A DNA stretch of 64,000 nt from Microbacterium galbinum (GCF_023091225.1 NZ_JAHWXM010000001.1:1302001-1366000), one strand, 5' to 3'. Counted from the first letter of the stretch, positions 1 through 8,152 are shown. Numbers and translations are program-made. Notes: generated from the letters alone by a model not told the origin.

Positions 1-330
1 TTCGCGGATGCCGCGGCGGTCGTGCTGCTCGAAGATGGCCACCTCGGCCAGGCGTACGAGCTCGGCGGCGACGTCGCATGGACCTACGACGAGCTCGCCG
101 CCGCGATCGCCGAGGTCATCGGCAGCCCCGTCGAGTACCGCGCGCTGACCGCCGAGGAGCACGCCGCCGCTCTCGAGTCCGCGGGTCTCGACGCCGGAAC
201 CGTCGGCTTCGTCACCGCGCTCGACGCCGGCATCCGCGACGGCGCACTGGCCGACACCGACGGCACGCTCGCGCGTCTGATCGGCCGCCCGACCACTCCT
301 CTCGTGGAGGGTCTCCGCCCGCTGGCGTGA
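1..330 (+). CDS. NAD(P)-dependent oxidoreductase, C-terminal part (NmrA/QOR2-like)
   Basis: The open frame is already running at base 1 and ends at a TGA, so only about the last 109 residues are present. The segment AYELGGDVAWTYDELAAAIA followed by a residue pair GSPVEY and a late TPLVEGL resembles the C-terminal half of NmrA-like/quinone-oxidoreductase-2 atypical SDR proteins, where this part closes over the substrate. The Rossmann half that would confirm the family lies outside the window. Family placement is from sequence style only; substrate unknown. Confidence 0.6.
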   Translation, partial: FADAAAVVLLEDGHLGQAYELGGDVAWTYDELAAAIAEVIGSPVEYRALTAEEHAAALESAGLDAGTVGFVTALDAGIRDGALADTDGTLARLIGRPTTPLVEGLRPLA

Positions 331-412
331 CCTCGACGGCATCTCCGTCGCAGAAGGCCCGGTGTCCCTCGCGGATTCCGGGCTTTTCTGCGCCCGGGCG
401 CGGGCGGGCCGC

Positions 413-425
413 TAGTCTCACGAGT
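413..425 (+). promoter_or_regulatory. Leaderless-type promoter, TAGTCT 7 nt before the start
   Basis: Hexamer TAGTCT at 413-418 is followed by 7 nt and then the ATG at 426, so transcription should begin at or next to the A of the start codon. No good -35 is visible. Confidence 0.5.
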
Positions 426-896
426 ATGAGCATCGATGCACAGGCCGCCCTCGACGCGATCACCGCCGAGGAGCGGGAGTTGGATGTCGATCGTTTCACC
501 GTGACGGATGCCTGGGAGGTGGGCGCCTGGCTGCGCGCGCGTGCCGTCGCCGACGCGTTGCCGATCGTCGTGTCGGTGGTCCTCGGGGGCCAACGCGCCT
601 TCCACATGGCGGCGCCGGGCACGAGCGCCCTCAACGACGCCTGGCTGGAGCGGAAGTTCCGCGTCGTCGAGCACTTCGGCCGCTCTTCTCTGGGCGTGCA
701 CTACGACTTCCTCTCCCGGGGCGAGGACTTCGAGCGCTCATCCCGTCTCGACCCCGCGCTGTACGCAGCGGCGGGCGGCGGGTTCCCGATCCGGATCGGC
801 GGAACGCTCGCGGGCGCGATCGGTGTGAGCGGCCTCGAGATGCACGCCGACCACGCTCTGGTCGTGGAGGCGCTGCGCGCGCACCTCTCGCGCTGA
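426..896 (+). CDS. UPF0303 / HbpS-like heme-binding domain protein
   Basis: A 156-residue cytosolic protein. The middle, RAFHMAAPGTSALNDAWLE, and the glycine-rich C-terminal part GGGFPIRIGGTLAGAIGVSG are typical of the GlcG/HbpS/UPF0303 fold, whose members bind heme or small ligands. The ATG at 426 is chosen because it sits directly after a TANNNT box and because no Shine-Dalgarno sequence is present; upstream in-frame sequence is low-complexity Arg-rich and looks noncoding. It stands alone between the oxidoreductase tail and the SRPBCC gene. A heme role is family knowledge; nothing here proves it. Confidence 0.75.
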   Translation: MSIDAQAALDAITAEERELDVDRFTVTDAWEVGAWLRARAVADALPIVVSVVLGGQRAFHMAAPGTSALNDAWLERKFRVVEHFGRSSLGVHYDFLSRGEDFERSSRLDPALYAAAGGGFPIRIGGTLAGAIGVSGLEMHADHALVVEALRAHLSR

Positions 897-957
897 GACG
901 ATCCTCCGCCGCGTCAACCCCCTGGGCCCGGGGCGCTCGACGCGCGATGGTGGTCGC

Positions 958-1395
958 ATGGCGAAGAACGTGCGCACGCTCCGATGCACCCCGGCGGATG
1001 TCTTTGAGGTGCTCGAGAACGGATGGCTGTACCCGGCCTGGGTCGTCGGCGCCTCGCGGATGCGCGAGGTCGATGAGACCTGGCCCGCCGAGGGATCCCA
1101 GCTGCATCACTCGGTCGGTGTCTGGCCCGCCCTCCTCGACGACACCACCGTCGTCGAGGAGTGGTCGCCCCCGAATCGCATGGTCATCCGCGCGAAGGGC
1201 TGGCCGATCGGAGAGGCTCGGGTGACCCTGAGGGTCCGCGCGTGGGACGGCGGCGCCATGGTGCGCATCGATGAGGAGCCGGTGAAAGGGCCCGCGACAC
1301 TGCTGCCGAGCCTGATCACCACGCCGCTCCTTCGCTTCCGCAATGCGGAGACCCTGAACCGGCTGGCGTACCTCGCCGAGGGCCGCGCTCGCTGA
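958..1395 (+). CDS. SRPBCC (START-like) family protein
   Basis: A 145-residue protein with the polyketide-cyclase/dehydrase style layout: a short N-terminal strand ending in a TPADVFEVLEN-type helix, the variable centre with VGVWPALLDDTTVVEEWSPP, and a C-terminal helix. These proteins form a helix-grip fold with a hydrophobic cavity that binds lipids or other small molecules. Upstream, GATGGT at 946-951 lies 6 nt before the ATG, a near match to the leaderless box seen elsewhere in the window. Ligand and role are unknown. Confidence 0.75.
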   Translation: MAKNVRTLRCTPADVFEVLENGWLYPAWVVGASRMREVDETWPAEGSQLHHSVGVWPALLDDTTVVEEWSPPNRMVIRAKGWPIGEARVTLRVRAWDGGAMVRIDEEPVKGPATLLPSLITTPLLRFRNAETLNRLAYLAEGRAR

Positions 1396-1449
1396 CCCTT
1401 CGGTCGCCAGCGCAGAACACTGCACCCGCCTCACTGATCGGAGAAGCAC

Positions 1450-2487
1450 ATGACCTCCCCTCTCCTCACTTCCCACGCCCCGCTCCCCTCCCCGCGCGGC
1501 CCACTCGGCGATGCGGTGCGGAAGCGCCTGACCGGCGAAGCGGATGCCGTGACCGTGCGGAGTGCGCAGGCCGCGGTGGCCGAGGCATCCGATCTCCTGC
1601 ACGACGACGACGTGCAGCTGGCGCTCTTCCTGCTCTACGCCTCCGCGTACGGTTCGCTCCCCGGACTGGATCCTCGCCTGGAGTGGGATCCCGAGCTGAT
1701 CGCGGTCCGTGGTGTGCTGGAGGCGGCCTTCGAGCAGCGCCTGCGCGATGTCGTTCCGATTCCGGAGATGCCGGAGCCCACCGTCGATGCCGTCGGGCGC
1801 GCGCTGTTCGCCCTCGCCGCGGACGACGACGGACCCAGCCTCTCGCGTTACCTCGCCCGCAAGGCGACCCCTGAGCAGGCCCGCGAGTTCTTCCTGCAGC
1901 GTTCCGTCTACACGCTGCGCGAGGCTGACCCCCACTCGTGGGCGATCCCGAGGCTCACCGGCCGGGCGAAGGCGGCGCTCGTCGAGATCCAGTCCGACGA
2001 GTACGGCGGTGGGCGCCCCGAGCGCGTGCACGCGGAGATCTTCGCCGCCGCGATGCGCGGTGCGGACCTCGACGACACGTATGGCACCTACGTCGACGAT
2101 GTGCCGGCGATCACTCTCGCGTCGCACAACATGATGTCGATGTTCGGACTGAACCGTCGGCTGGTCGGTGCGATCGTCGGCCATCTGGCGGCCTTCGAGA
2201 TGACGTCGTCGATCCCAAACAAGCTCTATGCCGACGGCCTGCGTCGACTCGGCTACGGCGAGGACGTCACCGACTACTTCGACGAGCACGTCGAAGCGGA
2301 CGCCGTGCACGAGCAGATCGCCGCTCGCGATCTCGCCGGTGGACTCGCCGAGGACCGACCGGATCTGCTGCCGGACATCATGTTCGGAGCCGCCGCCTGC
2401 CTCGCGGTGGACGGCTGGGTCGGGGAGCACATCCTCGAGGCCTGGTCGCGCGACGAGTCCTCGCTCCGAGAGCGGGAGGACGTATGA
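1450..2487 (+). CDS. Iron-containing redox enzyme family protein (heme-oxygenase-like fold)
   Basis: A 345-residue helical protein. Residues near the middle, QSDEYGGGRPERVHAEIF, carry the Glu/His pattern of the heme-oxygenase-like di-iron (HDO/CADD-like) superfamily, and a second Glu/His set appears later (DEHVEADAVHEQIA). Family members use a non-heme di-iron site for oxygen-dependent oxidations. The start has GGAGAAG six bases upstream. The stop overlaps the next ATG by four bases, and the CDGSH Fe-S gene and FUSC membrane gene follow without gaps, so the three are almost certainly one transcript. The CDGSH protein may supply electrons; that is inference. Substrate unknown. Confidence 0.8.
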   Translation: MTSPLLTSHAPLPSPRGPLGDAVRKRLTGEADAVTVRSAQAAVAEASDLLHDDDVQLALFLLYASAYGSLPGLDPRLEWDPELIAVRGVLEAAFEQRLRDVVPIPEMPEPTVDAVGRALFALAADDDGPSLSRYLARKATPEQAREFFLQRSVYTLREADPHSWAIPRLTGRAKAALVEIQSDEYGGGRPERVHAEIFAAAMRGADLDDTYGTYVDDVPAITLASHNMMSMFGLNRRLVGAIVGHLAAFEMTSSIPNKLYADGLRRLGYGEDVTDYFDEHVEADAVHEQIAARDLAGGLAEDRPDLLPDIMFGAAACLAVDGWVGEHILEAWSRDESSLREREDV

Positions 2488-2690
2488 GCGTGCACGACGA
2501 GCATCCGACGATCACCGCGTATCCCGACGGGCCCCTCCTGGTCCGGGGAGACATCGACCTTGTCGATGCCGAGGGCGCGCCGATCGAGCGCCACCGGCGC
2601 ACGATCGCCCTCTGCCGCTGCGGGCTGTCGGCCATCAAGCCCTTCTGCGACGGCACGCACAAACCCGCGGGCTTCCGCACCGAGGATTGA
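2484..2690 (+). CDS. CDGSH iron-sulfur domain protein
   Basis: A 68-residue protein that is nearly all one CDGSH domain. The motif CRCGLSAIKPFCDGTH gives Cys44, Cys46, Cys55 and His59, the 3Cys-1His ligand set for a redox-active, pH-labile 2Fe-2S cluster. The start is fixed by an ATGA overlap with the upstream iron-enzyme gene; the stop overlaps the next gene's ATG in a TGATG. This pairing suggests electron transfer to the upstream oxygenase-like enzyme, which is inference. Confidence 0.92.
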   Translation: MSVHDEHPTITAYPDGPLLVRGDIDLVDAEGAPIERHRRTIALCRCGLSAIKPFCDGTHKPAGFRTED

Positions 2691-3784
2691 TGCGTCGCCC
2701 GCCCTTCCGTTCGGCGCTGCAGGCAGCGACGCGTCCCGCACGACTTCTGCTGGTCGCGAAGACCGCGCTGGCCGTCGGGATCGCGTGGTTCATCGCGCGA
2801 TACATGCCGGGGGTCACCGACGAGTACCCCTATTACGCACCCCTCGGCGCGCTGGTGAGCATGTACCCGACGCTGATGGGGTCGGTGAAGTCCGGGCTCC
2901 AGACCCTGCTCGGACTCGCCGCCGGCATCGGGCTGGCCTCGATCATCGTGCTCACGGTGGGTCCGACGTGGTGGTCCATCCCGATCGTCGTCGGGCTCGG
3001 GGTGCTCCTCTCGGGCACGGGGTGGTTCGGGGTGGGGCGCGAGTACGTGCCCATGGCCGCCCTCTTCGTGCTGATCATCGGCGGGCAGAATGCCGACGAC
3101 TACTCCCTGGGATACCTCACCCAGATGTCGGTCGGGGTCGCCGTGGGGCTCGTCGTGAATCTGGCGATCGCGCCGGCACCGCTCACCGCCGAGGCGACGG
3201 CAAGCCTGCGTCTCTTCCGCGAGCGACTCGCGACGCACCTGCACGATATCGGTGAGGCGGTGTCGGATTCGTGGCCGCCCGAGAAGGAGCAGTGGGCCGA
3301 CGACGCGACCTCGCTCGCGGAGACGGCACGTTCGCTGCGCTTCGCTCTCGTCGAGGCGGACGAGAGTCGCCGAGGCAATCCCCGCGCGTGGGGTCGACGC
3401 GGGGAGACCGACGATGCGCACCGACAGCTGGAGGCGTTGGAGCGGATCTCGCAGCACATCAGGGACATCGCGGACTCGCTCGCGGACACGATCTGGGATC
3501 GCCCCGCGGCGATCGACCTCGATCTCGAACTCCCCGCTCCGCTGACCGCCGCCTGCCATGCGGTCGCCGACGTGATCGCTCTCGAGGATCCGACGTCGGC
3601 CGAGGCGCATCGCATTCGAGGAGAGGCGACGCGCGCCGTGCGTCTCCTCCTCGAGACGGTCGATGATCGCACGATCGAGTTGCGTCAGTCGATCGGCCCC
3701 GGTGTGCTCGCGGCGATGCATCTGCGGCGGATCCTGATCCTCAGCCGTCCCCCCGCCGATGCGCCCTCGGATGAGGTGCGGTAG
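2690..3784 (+). CDS. FUSC-family membrane protein
   Basis: A 364-residue integral membrane protein. Residues ~20-170 form about six hydrophobic segments (for example LLGLAAGIGLASIIVLTVG and VGVAVGLVVNLAIAPAPL), followed by a ~190-residue cytosolic helical domain rich in Glu and Arg. This is the layout of FUSC/aromatic-acid-exporter-type proteins (fusaric acid resistance relatives), here of the half-size kind. It is translationally coupled (TGATG) to the CDGSH gene. Export of an aromatic acid or a product of the preceding iron enzyme is possible but unproven. Confidence 0.75.
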   Translation: MRRPPFRSALQAATRPARLLLVAKTALAVGIAWFIARYMPGVTDEYPYYAPLGALVSMYPTLMGSVKSGLQTLLGLAAGIGLASIIVLTVGPTWWSIPIVVGLGVLLSGTGWFGVGREYVPMAALFVLIIGGQNADDYSLGYLTQMSVGVAVGLVVNLAIAPAPLTAEATASLRLFRERLATHLHDIGEAVSDSWPPEKEQWADDATSLAETARSLRFALVEADESRRGNPRAWGRRGETDDAHRQLEALERISQHIRDIADSLADTIWDRPAAIDLDLELPAPLTAACHAVADVIALEDPTSAEAHRIRGEATRAVRLLLETVDDRTIELRQSIGPGVLAAMHLRRILILSRPPADAPSDEVR

Positions 3785-3793
3785 CAACAGAAA

Positions 3794-3815
3794 ACCCCGG
3801 TCCGAGGACCGGGGT
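3794..3815 (-). terminator. Intrinsic terminator after the tRNA-Thr/tRNA-Met unit
   Basis: A perfect stem ACCCCGGTC / GACCGGGGT with loop CGAG is followed on the minus strand by TTTTCTG. It lies just past the 3' end of tRNA-Met and also close to the stop of the FUSC gene on the other strand, so it can serve both. Confidence 0.8.
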
Positions 3816-3824
3816 GAATTCCTG

Positions 3825-3898
3825 TAGCAGGAGCGGGGCTTGAACCCGCGACCTCACGATTATGAGTCGTGCGCTCTGACCAGCTGAGCTACCCTGCC
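3825..3898 (-). tRNA. tRNA-Met (CAT), elongator type
   Basis: A 74-nt cloverleaf: acceptor GGCAGGG / TCCTGCT with two G-U pairs, anticodon stem CACGA / TCGTG around loop CTCATAA (anticodon CAT), T arm GCGGG / CCCGC, discriminator A, CCA not encoded. The anticodon stem lacks the three G-C pairs of initiator tRNA, so it is read as elongator Met. Confidence 0.92.
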
Positions 3899-3934
3899 GC
3901 GACGCATCCGCGTTCTGCAGAGACGAATGCTGCG

Positions 3935-4006
3935 AGCCCCGAGTCAGGATTGAACTGACGACCCCTTCCTTACCATGGAAGTGCTCTGCCACTGAGCTAT
4001 CGGGGC
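3935..4006 (-). tRNA. tRNA-Thr (GGT)
   Basis: A 72-nt cloverleaf: acceptor GCCCCGA / TCGGGGC, anticodon stem CTTCC / GGAAG around ATGGTAA (anticodon GGT), discriminator T, CCA not encoded. It lies upstream of tRNA-Met on the same strand, 36 nt apart. Confidence 0.93.
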
Positions 4007-4010
4007 GTGC

Positions 4011-4026
4011 TGCCCCTCGCGGGGCA
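4011..4026. other. Small hairpin between the M23 gene and tRNA-Thr
   Basis: TGCCCC-TCGC-GGGGCA, a perfect 6-bp stem with a 4-nt loop, just before the 5' end of tRNA-Thr and 49 bp after the M23 stop. It could end the M23 transcript; no clear T run follows it. Confidence 0.4.
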
Positions 4027-4034
4027 ACCACACG

Positions 4035-4040
4035 AGAATA
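4035..4040 (-). promoter_or_regulatory. Possible -10 box for the tRNA-Thr/tRNA-Met unit
   Basis: TATTCT on the minus strand, about 30 bp before the tRNA-Thr 5' end. No convincing -35 is visible, so this is tentative. Confidence 0.3.
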
Positions 4041-4074
4041 CCATCACTGTGGCGTCCTCATGAAATCGAGCCGG

Positions 4075-5301
4075 TCAATACTCGTAGCGACCGGCGTTCG
4101 CCTTGAGCCATGGCAGCGGATCGATGGTCGATCCGTTGACGATGAGCTCGAAGTGCATGTGCGCGCCGTACGAACGGCCGGTGTTGCCGGTCTTGCCGAT
4201 CACGGTTCCGACGGTGACCTTGTCGCCCGTCTTCACCTGCAGCGAGTCGTACTGCATGTGCGCGTAGTGGCTCGTGATGACCTCGCCGTCGATGACGTGG
4301 TCGATGTACACGGTGACGCCGTAGGCGCCGCCCTGCTCGGTCGCGAGGCGCACCGTGCCGTCGGCGATGGCCTGGACGGGAGCGCCGTTGCCGGGAACGA
4401 AGTCGATGCCCTCGTGCAGACGGCCGCTGCGCATGCCGTAGCCGTAGCTCATGCCGACGCCGACGAGGAACGGCCACTGGATGGCGGCCTCGGGGTCGTT
4501 AGTGAAGACCTCGTTGGAGTAGTTGATGCCCTGTTCGGCGGCGACCTCGACGAGGGAGATCGTGCTGAAGTCGTCGCCGCGGTCGAGGGCTTCGTTCTGC
4601 ACGTCGGAGGAGGTGACGAAGGCCTGGATCTCATCGGATGCCGCGGACTTCTCGTCGGCGGCAGCGGGGGCGACCAGCGACGCGGAGGCGGCCGAGGTGC
4701 CCTGCACGGCGGCGAGGGCCTCGGCGGGGAGGGTCATCGACACCGCGAGGAGACCGGCGAGGCTCATGACACCGAGGGAGGCCCCGACGGTGACGACCTT
4801 GCGGATGCGGCCGGAGCGGCGCGGGGCGAGGTGCACGATCTCTTCGATCGACGACTTCTCGACGGGCACCGAGGCGGTCGCGCGGTGGAACGCCGATCCC
4901 TTGAACGCCTGCGAGGCCTGCTCGAACGCGTCGATGAGGTTCTCGGTCGGCGCGGGGATGGCGGGGCCGTCGATGATGATCGGCTCGTCGCTCACGACGA
5001 GGGGGACCTTGGCCGGCTTCGGCGTCGATTCGCCGAGCTCGGAGACGACCTCGTCGGGTGCGGCGATCTTCTCGACGGACTCGTCGGCGGCGATGGCCTC
5101 GGCCGCCAGCATGCGGGCGGCGCGACGGGACAGCGGCGCGGAGGTCTCGGTGGCCGCGGGGGATGCAGAGGCTGTCGCCGTCTCTCCCACCGCGGTGGCC
5201 TCGTGGGCCTGAGTGCGGAGTCGGCTGGAGCGGCGCGTGGGCGCAGATTCAGCCTGGGGATTCTCGAAGGGCAAAACGATTCTCTCGGGGTCGTACGTCA
5301 A
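4075..5301 (-). CDS. M23 (LytM-type) metallopeptidase with N-terminal cytoplasmic tail and one membrane anchor
   Basis: A 408-residue protein. Residues 1-165 are polar and low-complexity, 170-190 form one transmembrane helix, and ~270-400 form a LytM/M23 domain that cuts peptidoglycan cross-links outside the cell. Zinc ligands are visible as His296 and Asp300 (HEGID) and His383, with catalytic-type His381 in HMHFE. The TTG at 5301 is the only usable codon after the upstream in-frame TAA, but it has no Shine-Dalgarno sequence; a 7-codon frame ends in a TGA overlapping it. An ATG at about residue 64 is a poorer alternative because it would drop part of the cytosolic tail. It sits just after a hairpin at 5323-5343. 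Confidence 0.85.
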   Translation of the reverse strand: MTYDPERIVLPFENPQAESAPTRRSSRLRTQAHEATAVGETATASASPAATETSAPLSRRAARMLAAEAIAADESVEKIAAPDEVVSELGESTPKPAKVPLVVSDEPIIIDGPAIPAPTENLIDAFEQASQAFKGSAFHRATASVPVEKSSIEEIVHLAPRRSGRIRKVVTVGASLGVMSLAGLLAVSMTLPAEALAAVQGTSAASASLVAPAAADEKSAASDEIQAFVTSSDVQNEALDRGDDFSTISLVEVAAEQGINYSNEVFTNDPEAAIQWPFLVGVGMSYGYGMRSGRLHEGIDFVPGNGAPVQAIADGTVRLATEQGGAYGVTVYIDHVIDGEVITSHYAHMQYDSLQVKTGDKVTVGTVIGKTGNTGRSYGAHMHFELIVNGSTIDPLPWLKANAGRYEY

Positions 5302-5321
5302 GCTCGGGGGCGCTTACTCAT
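5298..5321 (-). CDS. Possible 7-residue leader peptide coupled to the M23 gene
   Basis: ATG at 5321 reads MSKRPRA and stops at a TGA that overlaps the TTG start of the M23 gene. The ATG is preceded by GGCGGAAC. If translated, it would deliver ribosomes to the otherwise unmarked TTG. It may be chance. Confidence 0.25.
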   Translation of the reverse strand: MSKRPRA

Positions 5322-5322
5322 G

Positions 5323-5343
5323 TTCCGCCTTCGGGCGGCGGAA
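5323..5343. other. Hairpin in the M23 5' leader
   Basis: TTCCGCC and GGCGGAA form a perfect 7-bp stem around a 7-nt loop, about 21 bp before the M23 TTG start. It would form in the mRNA leader. No riboswitch class was recognised. Confidence 0.5.
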
Positions 5344-5391
5344 ATAACGATCGCATAAACACTACCTCGCCTCGGCTGGGAAAGCCATGAG

Positions 5392-6195
5392 TCATTCATC
5401 TTTCGCGCCGATCCGTTCGATCAGGCGCGCATGGACGGCGCTCCCGCCGGCGACGATCAGGGGGCGCGCCGTGTCGACGTCGAAGCGGGAGACCTCGCCT
5501 CCGGCCTCGCGGACGAGCAGTGCCCCGGCCGCGAAATCCCAGGGCTTCAGACCGCGCTCGAAGTATCCGTCGAGGCGTCCGGCGGCGACATAGGCGAGGT
5601 TGAGGGCCGCCGCTCCCATCCGCCGCAGGTCCCTCGCGATCGGCATCACGCGCCTCACCGTCTCGATGTCGCCGTCGTGCGTGGCCGGGTCGTATCCGAA
5701 GCCCGTCGCCAGCAACGCGCCTGCGGGTGTCTCGTCGGTGACCGCGAGTCGTTGGTCGCCCAGCCAGGCCCCGTGCCCGCGCGCGGCGGAGAACAGCTCA
5801 CTCAGCGCGGGTGCGAACACGACTCCGGCGAGATGCTCCCAGCTCGCCGGGTCTGCCGTTCCGCGCACGGCGGCGATGCTGACATTGTAGGCGGGGATGC
5901 CGGTGGCGTAGTTCACGGTGCCGTCGATCGGGTCGACGACCCACGTGATGCCGGTCTCGCCCTGCGCCGCCTCGGACTCCTCGCCGAGGAACCCGTCACC
6001 CGGCCGCGCCGCGTCGAGCCGGGTGCGGATCAGGGCCTCGACCTCGCGGTCGGCCTCGGTGACGATGTCGGCCAGCGTGGTCTTGGTCGCCGCGAGCGTG
6101 ACACCCTCGCGGCGACGGCGCTGCGCGAGCGCGCCGGCCTCGCGGGCGATCTCCTGCGCGAGCTCGGCGAGCTCAACCTCGATCTCGCCGCTCAC
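5392..6195 (-). CDS. Inositol monophosphatase family protein
   Basis: A 267-residue cytosolic Mg-dependent phosphatase. Visible motifs are GEES at 71-74 and DPIDGT at 88-93 (the metal-binding core) and a late WDFAAGALLVREAGG (motif B). The family includes inositol-1-phosphatase, histidinol phosphatase HisN and CysQ-like enzymes; the exact substrate cannot be told here. The GTG start at 6195 overlaps the TGA of the upstream membrane gene (GTGA), so the two are coupled; the open frame continues upstream only inside that gene. Confidence 0.85.
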   Translation of the reverse strand: MSGEIEVELAELAQEIAREAGALAQRRRREGVTLAATKTTLADIVTEADREVEALIRTRLDAARPGDGFLGEESEAAQGETGITWVVDPIDGTVNYATGIPAYNVSIAAVRGTADPASWEHLAGVVFAPALSELFSAARGHGAWLGDQRLAVTDETPAGALLATGFGYDPATHDGDIETVRRVMPIARDLRRMGAAALNLAYVAAGRLDGYFERGLKPWDFAAGALLVREAGGEVSRFDVDTARPLIVAGGSAVHARLIERIGAKDE

Positions 6196-7235
6196 TGCGG
6201 AGGACGCGGGGCGGGAGGCGGCGGCGGGAAGGCTTCCTGCGTGTGCGGAGCCGAGGGCGCCGACTGCGAGGGCGCCGACTGCGGGGGTGCGGACTGAGGG
6301 GGCGCGGGCTGCGGCGGCGCTGCCTGCGGAGGGGCAGGCTGCGGGGGCGCGCTCGGGTACGCGAATCCGGGTTCGGCGGGAGCGGTCGGCACCGGAGGAA
6401 CTCCGGGAACCGTGGGAGCCTGCGGCTCGGGAGCCACCGGGAACGACGTCGCCGGGAGCGCAGCCTGCGGCACGTAGGCCGTGGGCTGTCCCGTGTAGTA
6501 GGCGTTCCAGTCGGGGCTGCCATCGGGCAGTGCGGGCAGCGGGGTCACACCGTCGGCGAACGTCGGCCACGAGAGGAACGCGCTCGCCGGAGGCGCCTGC
6601 TGCGCGGGCTTCTTCGGAGCGAAGAGCGCGTTGAGCAGAGGAACGAGCGTCGTTCCGACGGCGGCGAGGATCGTCAACGCGACGACGATCCGCCAGTAGA
6701 GCTCGACGTACTCGAACGCGTCGGGGAAAGTCAGGTAGAACACGAGCATCGCCACGAGGCCGCCGAGGAACACGACCGTGATGATGTAGATCACCCGGTT
6801 GAACGTGGTGGGGTGGCGCTGTGCAGCCGGGGTGAAGAGGCGCACGTGCAGCAGCGCGAGCTGCAGGATGCCGACCACGAGGAGCAGCTGGAAGAACCGC
6901 GCCGCTCCGTTGAAGTAGTAGTCGTCTTCGGGCAGCCAGATCTTGAAGGCACCGACGATCAGCGCGATGATCCAGGTGACCATGCTGGTGAGCGCCAGCC
7001 AGTCGGGGCGCTTGGGTGCGAGTCCCGCCTCGAGGATCGCGATGCCCGCGAATCCGGCGAACAGCAGGATCGTGAGGAATGCCCGGCCGATCAGGCCGTC
7101 CTGGTCACCGATCAGCACCCACACGACGCAGACGAGCGCTGCGGCGATCAGAGCCCCGATGGCGATCCAGATCGCTCCCCTGATCAGGAGCGACATGTTC
7201 TTCTTCTCTTCGGTCACGGTCTCCGGCTGGGACAT
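6192..7235 (-). CDS. Multi-pass membrane protein with proline/alanine/glutamine-rich tail
   Basis: A 347-residue protein of unknown function. The first ~210 residues hold six hydrophobic segments (for example AIWIAIGALIAAALVCVVWV and VIYIITVVFLGGLVAMLVFY). The last ~130 residues are disordered and made of repeated P-P-Q-x-A-P units ending in a polyproline run, probably cytosolic. The start has GGAGGG upstream. It overlaps the phosphatase gene by four bases. Seen in sequence only; no function assigned. Confidence 0.75.
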   Translation of the reverse strand: MSQPETVTEEKKNMSLLIRGAIWIAIGALIAAALVCVVWVLIGDQDGLIGRAFLTILLFAGFAGIAILEAGLAPKRPDWLALTSMVTWIIALIVGAFKIWLPEDDYYFNGAARFFQLLLVVGILQLALLHVRLFTPAAQRHPTTFNRVIYIITVVFLGGLVAMLVFYLTFPDAFEYVELYWRIVVALTILAAVGTTLVPLLNALFAPKKPAQQAPPASAFLSWPTFADGVTPLPALPDGSPDWNAYYTGQPTAYVPQAALPATSFPVAPEPQAPTVPGVPPVPTAPAEPGFAYPSAPPQPAPPQAAPPQPAPPQSAPPQSAPSQSAPSAPHTQEAFPPPPPAPRPPQ

Positions 7236-7354
7236 GACGACCCTCCCCCTCTAGCGGCGTTGCCCCTCATCCTGCCATGCGAGCAGGCGCGGGCACTGCC
7301 CCGACGCCCCGGATGTGCACAAGCATCCGAAAGCCGACGTCGGTGCAGTCCGGG

Positions 7355-8152
7355 TCAGCCGGCCTTCTTCGCGGACGCGGCGGCGAACTCGGCGATCCGT
7401 GCCTGCGCGTCGGGCGTCTGCATCGCGGCGCCGATCGAGAGCGCCTCCGCGGTCAGCTGTTCGGCGAAGGTGCGCTCGGGTTGCGCGCGCACCAGGTGCT
7501 TCGCCTGCCCGTAGGCATCCGCGGCACCGGCGAGCCAGAAGCGGGCGATCTCCTCACCGCGAGCCCGCACGAGGGCGGCCTCGGCCGCCGAGTCCTCGCC
7601 CGTCACCGTCTCGGCCGCGAGGCCCCACTCCACCGCTTCGTCGGCGGTGAGGAGGCGATCCTGCAGCACCAGCTGCAGTGCACGTCGCTGCCCGACCGCT
7701 CGGGCGAGCTGCGCCGAGACCGACAGGTCGGGGGTGAGGCCGATGTTCGCGTAGAGGCTGCCGAGCCGCGATCGCGAGCCGACCACCGCGTAGTCGCTGC
7801 TGAGCAGAATTCCGAGCCCTCCGCCCGCGGTCGTGCCGTGCGCGGCCGCGACGACCGGCACCGACGATTCCGTCAGCGAGCGGATGCCGGTGTTGATGAC
7901 CTCTGCCAGGGCCGTGATCTCATCGCCCGACCCCATCGTGGTCGCCATGTCGATCACGTCACCGCCGGCGCAGAATGCGGGCCCCGCCGCATCGATCAGG
8001 ATCGCCTTCACATCAGAACGCGACGTCGCCTCGCCCGTGGCGTCGCGCCACGCGTGCGCGAGATCGGCGTTGAAGGCGTTGAGCCGAGCCGGGCGGTTCA
8101 GCGTGAGCCGAGCCATCCCCTCATCGACCGAGAACAGGATGGCATCGCTCAT
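7355..8152 (-). CDS. Enoyl-CoA hydratase/isomerase family protein
   Basis: A 265-residue crotonase-fold enzyme. Oxyanion-hole regions are visible as PAFCAGGDVIDMA and AAHGTTAGGGLGILLSSD. The usual second catalytic Glu position reads LGSLYANIGLTPD, so isomerase or hydratase activity cannot be distinguished. The ATG at 8152 is chosen over one 6 codons upstream because GAAGGAG lies seven bases before it. It is monocistronic and followed by no obvious beta-oxidation partner. Substrate unknown. Confidence 0.82.
   Translation of the reverse strand: MSDAILFSVDEGMARLTLNRPARLNAFNADLAHAWRDATGEATSRSDVKAILIDAAGPAFCAGGDVIDMATTMGSGDEITALAEVINTGIRSLTESSVPVVAAAHGTTAGGGLGILLSSDYAVVGSRSRLGSLYANIGLTPDLSVSAQLARAVGQRRALQLVLQDRLLTADEAVEWGLAAETVTGEDSAAEAALVRARGEEIARFWLAGAADAYGQAKHLVRAQPERTFAEQLTAEALSIGAAMQTPDAQARIAEFAAASAKKAG

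Noticed and set aside
3825-3898. tRNA-Met (CAT) as initiator tRNA or tRNA-Ile2
   Set aside because: The anticodon stem CACGA/TCGTG lacks the initiator G-C pairs; the overall sequence fits actinobacterial elongator Met better than Ile2, though the lysidine question cannot be settled by eye.
5302-5391. c-di-AMP riboswitch before the M23 peptidase
   Set aside because: The gap to the next gene is 90 bp, too short, and the expected conserved blocks were not seen.
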